In this document: in pieces, positions 1 to 8,054 of the stretch | Numbering within the stretch: position 1 is the first letter of the stretch | Layout of the letters: each line of letters begins with the position of its first letter | From: Sphaerotilus microaerophilus | GTDB lineage: Bacteria > Pseudomonadota > Gammaproteobacteria > Burkholderiales > Burkholderiaceae_C | Direction: 5' to 3' | DNA: 64,000 bases | Assembly: GCF_023734135.1 (NCBI RefSeq) | Contig: NZ_AP025730.1 | Location: forward strand, 372,001-436,000 | The notes under the pieces: generated by a model | What the model was told of the DNA's origin: nothing | The model's database searches: none | What the model saw: only the letters and a program-made list of their open reading frames with translations | Made by a program: the position numbers and the translations under genes

Positions 1-727
1 CATCGACACCCGCCTCCACCGCCACGTCCAGCCCCTTGACGCCGCTGCAGTGGGCGAAGACCTTGCGTCCACAGGCGTGGGCCGTCTCGACCACCAGCCG
101 GGCGGCGGGGATGTCGAACTGCGGCTCGTCGGTGACGGTGCCGGCATCGAAATCGATGATGCCGGTGAGGATGAGCTTGATCTCGTCGTTGGCCTCGGCG
201 AGCTTTGTCACCGAGCCGCGGATGCTGGTGGCGTCGTCCACATCGGTGGCCATGAAGGTGCCGTAGCGCTTGGCGCGCTTGACGCCCAGGCCGCCGGAGC
301 GCACGCGGGCTAAGCCGGCGAGTGGGTCACAGGCCTCGTCACGCACGCGGTTGTTGATGCCGTGGCGGTCGCCCGCATCCCGCACGAGGGTGACCCCAGC
401 AGCGAGGTTCTGGCGGGCGCTGCGGCGGGCGGCGTCGGTGAGCTGCTCGACGTTCTGCTTCAGGTGGGCGGAGCGAGTGGCTTGGTCGGTGGGGCCACCG
501 TCGAGGAAGAGGTGCACATGCGCATCGACCAGCCCCGGCATCAGGAAGGCCACGCGCTGCAGCGGCCAGCCTTGGGCGGCGAGCGTCTCGCCGTGGTCGC
601 CCTCGGCCAGGCCGGCGAGGCGGCCGTCCACCACCTTGAACGTGGTCGGGCCGTGGGCGTGGCGGCGCTCGCCGTCGAACCATTCGGTGGCGACGAGGAC
701 GAAGCGATTCGCAGGGGTTGTGCTCAT
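1..727 (-). CDS. Amidohydrolase family protein (N-terminal part, cut by window edge)
   Basis: About 242 N-terminal residues are present and the 3' end lies beyond position 1. The protein reads as a metal-dependent amidohydrolase of the imidazolonepropionase/prolidase-like type: a short beta-sandwich N-terminus, then GLVDAHVHLF with the HxH metal-binding pair near residue 67, and later AHCSG, which fits a further metal-ligand histidine. The start codon overlaps the stop of the upstream methyltransferase (ATGA), so it is the last visible gene of the corrinoid operon. Related aerobic corrinoid clusters such as the chloromethane cmu clusters also carry a hutI-like amidohydrolase; that parallel is from memory. 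A role in releasing or processing the methyl-donor substrate is inference. Confidence 0.8.
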   Translation of the reverse strand, partial: MSTTPANRFVLVATEWFDGERRHAHGPTTFKVVDGRLAGLAEGDHGETLAAQGWPLQRVAFLMPGLVDAHVHLFLDGGPTDQATRSAHLKQNVEQLTDAARRSARQNLAAGVTLVRDAGDRHGINNRVRDEACDPLAGLARVRSGGLGVKRAKRYGTFMATDVDDATSIRGSVTKLAEANDEIKLILTGIIDFDAGTVTDEPQFDIPAARLVVETAHACGRKVFAHCSGVKGLDVAVEAGVD

Positions 728-1641
728 GCCCGGTAGAACTTGCGCACCGCCCGCAGCGCGTTGCTGCCCGTCTGCTCCAGGAAATTCAGGTAGGCCTTCA
801 GCACGTAGTGGTCCTCGGGCAGCGGCTCGTAGCCGCGCCAGGGGGTGCCGAGTACGGTGTCGAAGCCGTGCGGCACGGTCAGCGTCAGGAAGGCGTTTTC
901 CAGGCTGTGCTTCAGGTCCGAGCCGTCGGCGGCCTTGGGCGGCAGCTGCTGGCCGATGTTGGACAGGCCGCCCATCATGTGCACGCCCTTCAGGTCCGGG
1001 TCGGCGCCGATGAGCTTGATGGCATCGACGGTGCTGCGGTTCAGCCGCTCGGTGTCCGCGATGATGGCGCTGACCGACATGTCGATGAAGAGGTCGTCGG
1101 CCGGCATGCCGTAGTCGCGCATCAGCCGCAGCGCGCCGCGGCGCGCGGTGCCGTAGATCTCCTCGGCGGTCTTGTTGCCCAGGGCCTTCGGCTGGCCGTC
1201 CACCACCTCGACCCGCTCGCTGGCCATCAGGATGACCTTGAAGCGGTACTCGCCGTAGAGCTCCATCAGGTCCCAGCGGTGCTCGGTGATGGAGTTGACG
1301 ATCGGCAGCGCGCCATGGGCCTTGGCCGGGTCGTAGGCGGCCAGGCAGACGGCCTGCACCTTCTTGCTGGGGAAGTCGAAGGAGATCGGCACGGTGGTGA
1401 CCTCCTGGATGGCGCGGATGACGGTGGCCATCCACTGCGGGTCGGTCAGTGCCTGGGCGCCGATGTTGACGTTCAGCCAGCTCGCGCCCGCCTCGGCCTG
1501 CTTGACGGCCAGGGCCTGGATGCCGGCGATGTCCTGGTTGTCGAAGAGCGCCTTGGTGCTCTTGAAGCCGGGGTTGATGCGCTCGCCGATGATGCGGATG
1601 GGGAAGCCCTGGGCGGTCTTTGTCGGGGTGGTGGGGGTCAT
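724..1641 (-). CDS. Methyl-tetrahydrofolate:corrinoid methyltransferase (DHPS-like pterin-binding domain)
   Basis: The 305-residue protein is a single pterin-binding TIM barrel of the dihydropteroate-synthase-like family (AcsE, MtgA, CmuB and the MetH folate domain). It opens with IIGERINPGFKSTK and carries the pterin-pocket motifs NVNIGAQ and SFDFPS. In this family it moves a methyl group between a methyl-corrinoid protein and tetrahydrofolate. Here it would take the methyl group from the corrinoid protein encoded four genes upstream and make 5-methyl-tetrahydrofolate for the MetV-MetF fusion. The start (MTPTTPTKTAQG) was chosen because it gives an ATGA overlap with the upstream gene, and its own stop overlaps the amidohydrolase start. 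Direction of transfer is inferred from operon content. Confidence 0.88.
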   Translation of the reverse strand: MTPTTPTKTAQGFPIRIIGERINPGFKSTKALFDNQDIAGIQALAVKQAEAGASWLNVNIGAQALTDPQWMATVIRAIQEVTTVPISFDFPSKKVQAVCLAAYDPAKAHGALPIVNSITEHRWDLMELYGEYRFKVILMASERVEVVDGQPKALGNKTAEEIYGTARRGALRLMRDYGMPADDLFIDMSVSAIIADTERLNRSTVDAIKLIGADPDLKGVHMMGGLSNIGQQLPPKAADGSDLKHSLENAFLTLTVPHGFDTVLGTPWRGYEPLPEDHYVLKAYLNFLEQTGSNALRAVRKFYRA

Positions 1642-3497
1642 GATCCGAAGCCGATGTGCTGGAGGAAGGATTTCTGGAAGTCGGAGCGGGTGCTGAGCTC
1701 CACGTAGCGGGCCTGCCGGGCGATCTGGGCGGCGCGTGCGCGGCGCTCGCGGCTGCTGAGCATCTGCTGCACGCCCAGGCCGGCGGCGTTGCCGACCTGC
1801 TGGAAACGCGAAGTGCCGTCGGGCGCAGGTGGCAGCGGCGGCAAGAGGCCGATCGCTCGGGCGCTCTCGACGCGGATGTAGGCGCCGAAGGCCCCGGCGA
1901 TGACGAAGCGGTGAATCTGCGACTCGTCCAGCCCCGCCTCGGCGCAGAGCAGCTTGACGCCGGTGCGGATGGCCGACTTGGCCAGCTGCACCGCACGCAC
2001 GTCGTGCTGGCTGAAGCGCACCGCGGGGATCAGGCGATGGCGCTCCTCGGTCTCCTCGGCCAGGGTGATAGCGCGCACGCCGTCCACCTCGGCGATGGAC
2101 GGATGGCGGCCGGCGACGATGCGCCCGCGCGCGTCGATCCAGCCGGCGCCGACGAAGGCGGCCAGCGCGTCCAGCACGCCGGAGCCGCACAGGCCCACGG
2201 GCACGCCGCCGCCGATGACCTGCAGGCGCAAGGCGTCATCGACGACCTCGACGCGCTCGATCGCGCCCTCGGCGGCGCGCATGCCGCTGCCGATGTGGCC
2301 GCCCTCCAGCGCCGGGCCCGAGGGGCAGGAGGCCGAGAGAATGCGGCCGTCGTGGACGAGGCTGATTTCCGTGTTCGTCCCGATGTCCATGACGAGCGTG
2401 ACGCCGGGCGCCTGCCAGATCGCCTCGGTCGCCAGCAGCGCGGTGACGTGGTCGCCCCCGACGAAGCCGCCGATCGACGGCGCCAGGTGCAGCGCGGCGC
2501 CCGGACCCAGCGCCAGGCCGAGGCGGTCGGCCGCCACGTCGACGGCCTCCAGCGCGGCGGCCACGAAGGGCGCGCGGCCCAGCTGCGCCACCGGCCAGCC
2601 GGCCAGCAGGTGCTGCATCGCGGTGTTGCCGCAGACCACGGCGTCGGCGATGTCCGTCACCGCGGCGCCCACCGCGCGGGTCAGGTCATGCGCCAGCGAC
2701 TGGATGGCCCCCACCGCGGCGCGGCGCAGCGCCTCGGCGGTATCGGGCTCCTTGATGGCGTGGTTGATGCGGCTGATCAGGTCCGCGCCCCAGGCCACCT
2801 GGGGGTTCTCCAGCCCGAGGCTGGCCAAGCGCCGGCCGCTGGCGAGATCGACTAGGAAGGCCGCCGCGTTGGTGGTGCCCAGGTCCACCGCCAGCCCGAG
2901 CAGCGGCGCCCCCGGTCGGGCCACGCTGGCGACGGTGAGTGGGCCGCCGGCCTGAGCCTGCCGCAGCCGGGCCTGCACCTGCCATCCGTGCTGGCGCAGG
3001 ACACCGGGGAGCGCGGCGCTGGCGGCCCAGTCGATCGCGGCGGGCTCGATGGGTTCGGCCCGCTCGGCCAATACGCGGCGCAGCCGGTCGGCGTCGCTGG
3101 CCAGGTCCTGCAGCGTGGCGGGTGGCAGCGTCAGCTCGACGGCGGTGAGCGACGGGTCCAGCGGCAGCGGCGCTGCCTCTCCCCCGGTGCGCACGTCGGC
3201 CCGCACGATCGGCGCCAGCGAGCGCGGCGCCACCTCCAGCGTCAGGTCCGAGCGCGGCTGGATGCAGCAGGCGCGCAGCCACTTCCGATGGGCGCCCTCG
3301 CCTTCGCGGTGCACCCGGCCCTCGGTGACGCGAACGATGCAGGAGCCGCAGTGGCCGCGCCCGCCGCAGGCGCCGACGATGCGCAGGCCGGCGCGGCGGG
3401 CGGCGGCGAAGAGGGTTTCATCCTCCCGGCAGTCGATCTGCCGGTCCAGCGCCGGCACGTCGATGCGGTGGGGGCGGTGATGGGGCAGCTCCGTCAT
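1638..3497 (-). CDS. Corrinoid activation protein (2Fe-2S ferredoxin + ASKHA ATPase, RACo/RamA-like)
   Basis: This 619-residue protein has an N-terminal plant-type [2Fe-2S] domain with cysteines at 44, 50, 53 and 77/78 (CGGRGHCGSC). A linker follows, then an ASKHA ATPase domain of the DUF4445 type from about residue 200, with the phosphate motifs DLGTTNAAAF and DIGTNTEI. The family reduces inactive Co(II) corrinoid back to the Co(I) state using electrons from the iron-sulfur cluster and ATP energy. A repair enzyme is expected because methyltransferase corrinoids oxidise during turnover, especially in an aerobic cell. It is translationally coupled on both sides (ATGA overlaps), which places it firmly in the operon. 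Confidence 0.9.
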   Translation of the reverse strand: MTELPHHRPHRIDVPALDRQIDCREDETLFAAARRAGLRIVGACGGRGHCGSCIVRVTEGRVHREGEGAHRKWLRACCIQPRSDLTLEVAPRSLAPIVRADVRTGGEAAPLPLDPSLTAVELTLPPATLQDLASDADRLRRVLAERAEPIEPAAIDWAASAALPGVLRQHGWQVQARLRQAQAGGPLTVASVARPGAPLLGLAVDLGTTNAAAFLVDLASGRRLASLGLENPQVAWGADLISRINHAIKEPDTAEALRRAAVGAIQSLAHDLTRAVGAAVTDIADAVVCGNTAMQHLLAGWPVAQLGRAPFVAAALEAVDVAADRLGLALGPGAALHLAPSIGGFVGGDHVTALLATEAIWQAPGVTLVMDIGTNTEISLVHDGRILSASCPSGPALEGGHIGSGMRAAEGAIERVEVVDDALRLQVIGGGVPVGLCGSGVLDALAAFVGAGWIDARGRIVAGRHPSIAEVDGVRAITLAEETEERHRLIPAVRFSQHDVRAVQLAKSAIRTGVKLLCAEAGLDESQIHRFVIAGAFGAYIRVESARAIGLLPPLPPAPDGTSRFQQVGNAAGLGVQQMLSSRERRARAAQIARQARYVELSTRSDFQKSFLQHIGFGS

Positions 3498-4243
3498 GCC
3501 GCGTCCCGATGGTCCGGCAGGGAGATCGGCTGCACCTTGAAGGCCGAATCCTTCACCAGGGCACAGCGCTCGCGGTTGCGGCAGCTGTCGCAGCGCGACC
3601 AGGCCTGCGGCGGCAGGTCCAGGCCCACGCCCTGGACGATGGAGGTCGATTTGGTCGGGTTCATCATCAGCGTGGAGGTCAGCCGCACGCCGATCTGCTC
3701 GGCGCCGGCCAGGTCCAGCACCACCTGCTGGGCCTTCAGCGCCAGCCCGGGGTCGCCGGCGCGCAGCTCACCGGCCACGCACAGGCCCTGCTTGCGCATG
3801 GCCGCGAGCAGGCGGTCCTGCACGCGGCGCGACAGCGCGAAGAGCAGCTCATTGGCCACGCCGTCCAGCGCGACGGCCAGCGAGGGGCGGCGCTCGGCGA
3901 ACAGCGCGCCGATGCGCTGCTCGACCGCATCGCCCACCGTGGCCACCGCGCAGGCCGCCCCCGTGAGCTGCCCGCTGGCCGGCACCAGCCAGGGCGCTTC
4001 CAGCCGCCCGCCCTCCAGCTCCAGCCAGCCGGTGGCGCCGGGGCTGCCCTGCAGCGGCGCGATGCGCCAGCAGGCCCGCGCGTCGAGCAGGCCCTCGTCG
4101 CGCACCATCTGCAGCGCCTGCTGGCGCAGCGCGATGAACTTCTCGCGCCGCGCCACCATCGCCGGCACGCGGCCCTGCTCGACGTCCTTCAGGACATCGA
4201 CGTTGCGCAGGATGTGGACGTCGGTGGGGGCTGGGGCCGTCAT
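3494..4243 (-). CDS. MetH-activation-domain-like protein with C-terminal cysteine cluster
   Basis: The 249-residue protein resembles the S-adenosylmethionine-binding activation domain of B12-dependent methionine synthase (Met_synt_B12) over most of its length, but stands alone. Near the C-terminus it has a C-x2-C-x5-C cluster (CDSCRNRERC), not typical of MetH, which could hold a metal or Fe-S centre. The gene lies between the UroD-type methyltransferase (3-base gap) and the corrinoid reactivator (ATGA overlap). Such stand-alone proteins recur in corrinoid methyltransferase clusters; a role as docking or reductive-activation partner of the corrinoid protein is inference. The family assignment rests on similarity of text and context, not on a search. 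Confidence 0.7.
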   Translation of the reverse strand: MTAPAPTDVHILRNVDVLKDVEQGRVPAMVARREKFIALRQQALQMVRDEGLLDARACWRIAPLQGSPGATGWLELEGGRLEAPWLVPASGQLTGAACAVATVGDAVEQRIGALFAERRPSLAVALDGVANELLFALSRRVQDRLLAAMRKQGLCVAGELRAGDPGLALKAQQVVLDLAGAEQIGVRLTSTLMMNPTKSTSIVQGVGLDLPPQAWSRCDSCRNRERCALVKDSAFKVQPISLPDHRDAA

Positions 4244-4246
4244 CGC

Positions 4247-5539
4247 TCAGCCCGCATATTTCCGGGCCGCATCGAACATGGCGCGCACATTGGGGGCGGG
4301 CGTTTCGTCCGGGATGCCGAAGGCGCCGTCCAGGATCAGCTTGCCGCCCTTGCGCCAGACCTCGTCGACCAGGCGCTTCACGGCGGCGTCCACCTCGTGG
4401 GGCTGGCCGGTGGTCATCAGCGAGGGCGAGAGGTTGCCGCGCAGTGCGACGCGGTCGCCCAGCACCTCGAAGGCCTTGACCATGTCGGTGCGCTCGAACC
4501 AGTAGATGCACTTGCCCGGCGGGATGTCCTTGATGACCTCCAGCCGCTTGGTGCAGTCCGCCTCCCACAGCGGCATCGGGATCAGGTCGGCCTCGATCAG
4601 CGTCATCATCAGCCGGCGGAACGACGGCCACCAGAACTCCTCGAACTGCTTCGGGCTCATGAAGGCGTCCGGCGCCCAGTGGATCGGGATGAAGACGATC
4701 GGGTGGTTCGCGGCACGGGCGTTGGTGATCGTCATGCGGGCGATGAACACCGCCGCCTTGTCCAGCACCTGCTTGAGCTTCTCCTTGTGCCGGAACAGGT
4801 CCTTCATCATCCCGGTGGCGCCGCGGAAGTAGTCGGCGATGAAGTCGTAGGGTGCGATCGAGTTGCCACCGTTGATGAGCGGGAAGCCCGCGGCGTTGAT
4901 CTGGTTCACCCAGTCGAGGTGGTTGGCGAAGAAGACGTTGGTCTCCTCGGCCGCGGCGACGATCTTCTCGAACGACGCGCGCACCTCCGGCAGCGCAAAC
5001 GGGCGGATGCCGTTGACCAGGCGGAAGTAGTGCAGCCCGGGGAAGTCCGGCAGCTTGTCGAAGCCCTCGAAGGCGCCCGCCACCCGCGGCAGGTAGGTGT
5101 GCAGGTAGAAGCCGGTGGGGTCGAAGAGGAAATCGTCGTACTCCTCGGCCTTCATGTACTCCCGGTCCAGGTACTGGAAGGGCTGCATCGGCCCCACGCC
5201 GTGGCCGGGCCACTGCAGCTGCTTGAATTCCAGCTTCTCCAGCGCGCGGCCCATGTTGGTGCCCATCAGCAGCGGGTACACGCCATCGGGCTCGAACTCG
5301 GCGACCACGTCGAAGCAGACCTTCTTGGCCTTGTGATAGTCGTACATCAGCTCCTGGTAGGTGATGCCGCCGTGCGTGGCCGGCCAGAAGAAGCTCTGCA
5401 TCGCCACCGGCATGCGGTCGGGCTGCTCCAGCCGCGCGCAGGCCAGGATGCGCTCGTAGCGGGCGTCGTAGGCGGCCTTGGCTTCGGGCGTTTGAGCGTG
5501 AGCCCCGAGCATCGTCGGTGCGTAGGTGGACTCGCTCAT
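4247..5539 (-). CDS. UroD-family (MtaA/CmuA-like) corrinoid methyltransferase
   Basis: The 430-residue protein belongs to the uroporphyrinogen-decarboxylase fold family, used both by true HemE and by cobalamin methyltransferases (MtaA, MtbA, the CmuA N-domain). Adjacent corrinoid-protein, reactivator and folate-methyltransferase genes rule out a haem role. Family-like stretches include CARLEQPDRMPVAMQSFFWP near the N-terminus and PMPLWEADCTKRLEVI near residue 345, where the cysteine is a candidate zinc/thiol ligand. A canonical HxCG motif is absent, so the substrate may not be coenzyme M, methanol or chloromethane. The start overlaps the corrinoid-protein stop (ATGA). This is probably the enzyme that recognises the methyl donor; the substrate is unknown. 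Confidence 0.82.
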   Translation of the reverse strand: MSESTYAPTMLGAHAQTPEAKAAYDARYERILACARLEQPDRMPVAMQSFFWPATHGGITYQELMYDYHKAKKVCFDVVAEFEPDGVYPLLMGTNMGRALEKLEFKQLQWPGHGVGPMQPFQYLDREYMKAEEYDDFLFDPTGFYLHTYLPRVAGAFEGFDKLPDFPGLHYFRLVNGIRPFALPEVRASFEKIVAAAEETNVFFANHLDWVNQINAAGFPLINGGNSIAPYDFIADYFRGATGMMKDLFRHKEKLKQVLDKAAVFIARMTITNARAANHPIVFIPIHWAPDAFMSPKQFEEFWWPSFRRLMMTLIEADLIPMPLWEADCTKRLEVIKDIPPGKCIYWFERTDMVKAFEVLGDRVALRGNLSPSLMTTGQPHEVDAAVKRLVDEVWRKGGKLILDGAFGIPDETPAPNVRAMFDAARKYAG

Positions 5540-6210
5540 GCCGCCACCCCCATCCAGTCGCGGCACAGGCCCACGGCCTCGACCGCGTTGACGCCGAAGG
5601 CATCTGCGCCCGTGTAGGCGCGCACCGTCTCGTCGATCTGGCCGCCGCCGATCATCACCTTGAAGCCGGGGCGGATGCCGGCGGCGTCGAAGGCGGCAAT
5701 CGTCTCCTTCATCGAGTCGAAGGCCAGCGTCAGGAAGCCCGACAGGCCCACCACGGTCGGCTGGAAGGCCTGGATCTCCTCGATGAACTTGCTGACCGGC
5801 ACGTCCACGCCGATGTCCTTCACCTCGAAGCCGTTGATGTCGAGCATGAAGGTGACGATGTTCTTGCCGATGTCGTGCAGGTCGCCATGCACGGTGCCGA
5901 TCAGCACCCGGCCGTGCGTCTGCGCGGCGCCGCCGCCAGCGGCCTTGATGAGCGGCTTGGCGACCGCGCCGATGGTGTCCAGCATCTCGCCGGCCAGCAC
6001 CAGCTCGGGCAGGAAGTACTCGCCCTCCTCGAAGCGCTTGCCCACGATGTCCATCGCCGCGCGACAGAGGTCGAGCACATGCATCGGGTCCACCTTGTCC
6101 TCCAGCAGGAAGCGGTGGGCCAGCGGCAGCGCGTCGTCCTCGTTCATGTCGGCCAGCCATTCGACGAGCTGGCGCTCCTCATCGGTCCATTCTTCGGTCG
6201 GTTTGGCCAT
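5536..6210 (-). CDS. Corrinoid (methyl-accepting B12) protein
   Basis: The 224-residue protein has the classic two-part layout of MtaC/MttC-type corrinoid proteins: a helical B12-binding cap (about residues 10-95) and a Rossmann B12-binding domain (about 98-224). The signature GDLHDIGKN gives D110-x-H112-x-x-G115, with His112 as the lower axial cobalt ligand, followed by GLSGFL and MIGGG. It carries the methyl group between the UroD-type methyltransferase (next gene, ATGA overlap) and the folate methyltransferase. An intergenic gap of 37 bases separates it from the upstream MetV-MetF gene. Confidence 0.93.
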   Translation of the reverse strand: MAKPTEEWTDEERQLVEWLADMNEDDALPLAHRFLLEDKVDPMHVLDLCRAAMDIVGKRFEEGEYFLPELVLAGEMLDTIGAVAKPLIKAAGGGAAQTHGRVLIGTVHGDLHDIGKNIVTFMLDINGFEVKDIGVDVPVSKFIEEIQAFQPTVVGLSGFLTLAFDSMKETIAAFDAAGIRPGFKVMIGGGQIDETVRAYTGADAFGVNAVEAVGLCRDWMGVAA

Positions 6211-6247
6211 GGTGTCTCCTTGGTGGGTGCTCGGTGGGGGTTTGAAA

Positions 6248-7675
6248 TCAGGAAGCTGAAGACGGGTTGCTCAGCGGGCTGCGCAGGCCGGCGTCGACGA
6301 TCACCTGGGCCAGCGTGGCCTCGTTGCGGTGGCCCATCAGGTGGATGCCGGCCACGCCCTCCAGGCGCTGCAGCGCGTGGATCGTCTCGATGCAGACGCG
6401 CCGGCCTTCGGCGCGCTGGTCCTCGGCGGCGGCGATGCGCGCGATCACCGCGTCGGGCACCGCCACGCCGGGCACGTGCTCGGCCATCCACTTCAGGCCG
6501 CGGGCGCTGGGCAGCGTGCCCACGCCGATCAGCAGCGCGGCGCGGCGGTGCAGGCCGCGGCGGCAGGCCTCGTCCAGGAAGGCGCGCAGGCGGTCCAGGT
6601 CAAAGCAGAACTGGGTCTGGATGAAGCGCGCGCCCGCGTCGATCTTGCGTTCCAGGTTGTCCACACGGTCGACATACGGCGGCACGAAGGGGTTGGCGGT
6701 GGCGCCCAGGAACAACTTTGGCGCCTGCTCCAGCGCCCGGCCGGAGGCGTAGGTGCCGCGTGCCGTCATGCCCTGCAGCACGCCCAGCAGGTTGACGGCG
6801 TCCAGGTCGAACACCGGCTTGGCCTCGGGGTGGTCGCCCTGGCTCACGTCGTCGCCGGTCAGGCAAAGCACGTTGCGCACGCCGAGCGCCGCGGCGCCCA
6901 GCACGTCGCCCTGCACCGCGATGCGGTTGCGGTCGCGACAGCCCACCTGGCAGACCGGCTCGAAGCCTGCGGCCGCCAGCACCGACGCCGCGGCCACGCT
7001 GGACATGTGGCAGTTGCCGCCCGCGCCGTCGGTGATGTTGATCGCGTCCACCAAGCCGCGGAAGCGCTCGGCCCGGGCCAGCAGCACGGCCGGGTCGGGG
7101 GAGTCGGGTGGGGCGATTTCCACCGTCACCGCGAAACCCTGGCCGCGCAGCGCGTCCTGCAGGGCCGCATCGAACGCGCTGAGGGGTTCGGCAAGCCGCG
7201 GCGCGGGTGGCGGAGCGCTGCGCGTCACCGGAACCGCATCGGGCTCGGGCTGGATCACCTGGATCCAGGTCGAGCGCTCGCTGCGGCGCCGGTCCAGCGG
7301 CGCCAGCCAGGGCGCAGCCACCGAGCCAGCGCGGCGCTGGCCATCACCCGCCTCCAGCCAGGTGCAGCGCATCTGCGGCCGTACCTCGCAGCCGCCGTCG
7401 GCGCGCACGCCGCCGCAAGGGCCGTTGCGCAGCTGCTTGGCGCAGGTCATCGGGCAGGCCATGCCGGTGTGGCCCAGCACGCATTGGCCGCACATGCGGC
7501 AGTCGAACAGCAGGGCCTTGCCGGCGCGCTCCAGCGGGCGCAGCCAGCGCTCGCTGCGCGCCAGCCCCAGGCCGCGCGCCAGCGGCGCCAGCCGCGGAGC
7601 CCAGCGTGCGCCCCAGCGGTACACGCGTGCCAGCCCCGCCGCGTGGCGCACCGACCAGCGGCGCAGGCTCAGCAT
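6248..7675 (-). CDS. MetV-MetF fusion: methylenetetrahydrofolate reductase with N-terminal cysteine-rich domain
   Basis: The first roughly 150 residues form a cysteine-rich domain (Cys 59, 62, 65, 74, 78, 87, 96 and 104) like the MetV or C-terminal-type domain that partners MetF in acetogens. Residues from about 165 onward are a MetF-type barrel with GFAVTVEIAPP, LCLTGDD, FIQTQFCFD and LMGHRNEA. The domain order is unusual because the Cys-rich part is N-terminal and fused. In a demethylation operon the enzyme would run oxidatively, turning 5-methyl- into 5,10-methylene-tetrahydrofolate. The start at 7675 is the first in-frame ATG ahead of a hydrophobic and basic stretch. This is the promoter-proximal gene of the minus-strand operon. 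Confidence 0.87.
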   Translation of the reverse strand: MLSLRRWSVRHAAGLARVYRWGARWAPRLAPLARGLGLARSERWLRPLERAGKALLFDCRMCGQCVLGHTGMACPMTCAKQLRNGPCGGVRADGGCEVRPQMRCTWLEAGDGQRRAGSVAAPWLAPLDRRRSERSTWIQVIQPEPDAVPVTRSAPPPAPRLAEPLSAFDAALQDALRGQGFAVTVEIAPPDSPDPAVLLARAERFRGLVDAINITDGAGGNCHMSSVAAASVLAAAGFEPVCQVGCRDRNRIAVQGDVLGAAALGVRNVLCLTGDDVSQGDHPEAKPVFDLDAVNLLGVLQGMTARGTYASGRALEQAPKLFLGATANPFVPPYVDRVDNLERKIDAGARFIQTQFCFDLDRLRAFLDEACRRGLHRRAALLIGVGTLPSARGLKWMAEHVPGVAVPDAVIARIAAAEDQRAEGRRVCIETIHALQRLEGVAGIHLMGHRNEATLAQVIVDAGLRSPLSNPSSAS

Positions 7676-7727
7676 CGCCGGCCGGCGCGGGCCGGGGTGC
7701 AGGGTTGGGCGGGCATGGGATTCAATC

Positions 7728-7737
7728 TTGTATACAT
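7728..7737. promoter_or_regulatory. GTATAC palindrome, putative GntR-type operator, copy 1
   Basis: TTGTATACAT, a near-palindrome centred on GTATAC, lies 53 bases upstream of the MetV-MetF start. GntR/FCD regulators commonly bind sites of the form TTGTATACAA or ATGTATACAT. No GntR gene is in the window, so the regulator would be encoded elsewhere. Confidence 0.4.
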
Positions 7738-7924
7738 GGATGGGATCGGCAGACTACGTGGGCGGGTTCCGGACTTTCTGATCTACATCAAATGGCATGG
7801 GCGGTTTTCGCCATGACACAGGAAAACACCTAGGGAATCAGCGAGCCAGAGAAGCGTTCAGGGAGGTGGTCGCCTGCCCGGAAGGCCGTGGAGGTTGGAT
7901 GAGAGTGGCCTGATGTGCTCAATC

Positions 7925-7934
7925 ATGTATACAT
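7925..7934. promoter_or_regulatory. GTATAC palindrome, putative GntR-type operator, copy 2
   Basis: ATGTATACAT is a perfect 10-base palindrome located 121 bases upstream of the Rieske gene start. It shares the TGTATACAT core with the copy at 7728, so both divergent units could answer to one repressor. Confidence 0.4.
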
Positions 7935-8054
7935 TTAAGCCGAGGATCTGCCCTGGGCGGCCAGTTGTCTGTCCCCCGCCGAGAGGACAGACAGGCGCCA
8001 CCGGCCGCGCCAACATGGACCGCCCGCGTCCCATCACCCTTCCCAGGAACCCCG

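Larger units (their letters stand above)
7676..8054. promoter_or_regulatory. Divergent promoter region between the corrinoid operon and the Rieske oxygenase gene
   Basis: This 379-base stretch has no convincing gene; the short frames inside it resemble nothing. It separates the start of the minus-strand corrinoid operon (7675) from the plus-strand Rieske gene (8055) and holds two GTATAC-centred palindromes, listed separately. I could not pick confident -35/-10 boxes, and I saw no B12-box or cobalamin-riboswitch-like structure. Confidence 0.6.

Noticed and set aside
7676..8054. Cobalamin riboswitch upstream of the corrinoid operon
   Set aside because: No B12-box-like element or matching stems were seen; only two GTATAC palindromes stand out.
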